Assembly (NCBI GenBank): GCA_018432235.1 | Contig: JAHDLO010000016.1 | Coordinates: forward strand, 1-64,000 | Source of the DNA: Clostridiaceae bacterium | GTDB lineage: Bacteria > Bacillota > Clostridia > Peptostreptococcales > Natronincolaceae | Length of the DNA stretch: 64,000 bases | Direction of reading: 5' to 3' | Shown: piece by piece, positions 63,808 through 64,000 of the stretch | Numbering within the stretch: the first letter of the stretch is position 1 | Layout: the number at the start of each line of letters is the position of its first letter | Made by a program: the position numbers and the translations under genes | Notes under the pieces: generated by a model | Seen by the model: only the letters and a program-made list of their open reading frames with translations | Told to the model about the DNA's origin: nothing | Databases searched by the model: none

Positions 63808-64000
63808 CTATTTAGATAATTCTGCAACTAATGTATTAACTGTTGTGATAATATTCTCAGCAGCTGTTGTGGCATTAATCTTCTTGTAGCCAAACTCCTC
63901 CATTACCAATCTGTAGAAGGCTTGAAGCTCTGCATCTTCAAAATATGGTGAAATACCCTTTCCTAGGTTGGCCTTAACCTTTACGTTTCCATCATAGGTT
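63808..64000 (-). CDS. Extracellular solute-binding protein, C-terminal part only
   Basis: The last 63 codons of a minus-strand gene that continues beyond the window, ending TTVNTLVAELSK and stop TAG at 63808-63810. The helical KGISPYFEDAEL and GYKKINATTAAENI pattern fits the end of family 1 sugar-binding proteins, where helices close the C-terminal lobe. Position directly before two sugar permeases makes it the binding protein for oligogalacturonide import. Confidence 0.75.
   Translation of the reverse strand, partial: TYDGNVKVKANLGKGISPYFEDAELQAFYRLVMEEFGYKKINATTAAENIITTVNTLVAELSK

Overview
The window is chromosomal DNA from a low-GC Gram-positive anaerobe, most likely a member of the Clostridia; an Alkaliphilus/Natronincola-like relative is a guess. 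The reasons are AT-rich intergenic DNA, strong AGGAGG ribosome sites with frequent TTG/GTG starts, an HPr with both His15 and Ser46, an ECF sigma/DUF4179 anti-sigma pair, a GlpP antiterminator, a YesM/YesN-type two-component system and an anaerobic GlpA. I see no tRNA, rRNA, CRISPR array, prophage or intact transposase. Most genes lie on the minus strand in long operons with tight or overlapping spacing.

Layout. 1-390: degenerate ~20-bp tandem repeats that may be a transposon end. 391-1100: an unknown 160-residue protein behind a structured leader that looks like a riboswitch or attenuator. 1146-4830: serC-serA-DUF1015, serine biosynthesis with a possible kinase-like partner. 4833-6663: ECF sigma factor and its membrane anti-sigma, with a possible autoregulated promoter. 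7018-16127: mostly single genes: peptidase T, DUF1846 protein, LysR regulator, FMN-binding-type lipoprotein, glyoxalase, HflKC and an M29 aminopeptidase. 16329-20655: TetR plus a heterodimeric ABC exporter, with tandem palindromic operators on a near-consensus promoter. 20848-24216: a 2-hydroxyacid dehydrogenase, a UvrC-like GIY-YIG protein, a GATE-domain membrane pair and a small protein.

24624-33590: one operon for cell-wall amino sugars. MurP imports and phosphorylates a MurNAc-type sugar, MupG splits MurNAc-6P-GlcNAc, MurQ removes lactate, and NagA and NagB lead to fructose-6-P. Its own EIIA, HPr and EI provide the phosphate chain, and MurR is probably the repressor acting at an operator inside the promoter. 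33775-41492: glycerol use: glpP, glpF and glpK, then glpA, a GlpB-like flavoprotein, a DUF1667 protein and a sigma-54-type activator. glpA has its own promoter followed by a terminator, the architecture expected for GlpP antitermination.

41727-47870: a sugar ABC importer with a xylitol/sorbitol-type dehydrogenase and xylulokinase, suggesting pentitol use through D-xylulose. 48367-53321: a solute-binding protein, histidine kinase and AraC-type response regulator without transporter subunits, which looks like a sensory three-component system. The promoter regions of these two operons share two sequence motifs, so this system probably controls the importer. 53654-64000: pectin/galacturonate use: a truncated binding protein and two permeases, a cytoplasmic GH28, KduI, UxaB, UxaA, a UxaC-like isomerase and a MATE exporter.

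The best leads for something undescribed are the structured leader with its unknown protein, the DUF1015-serine operon, the shared promoter code of the three-component system and the glpA attenuator.
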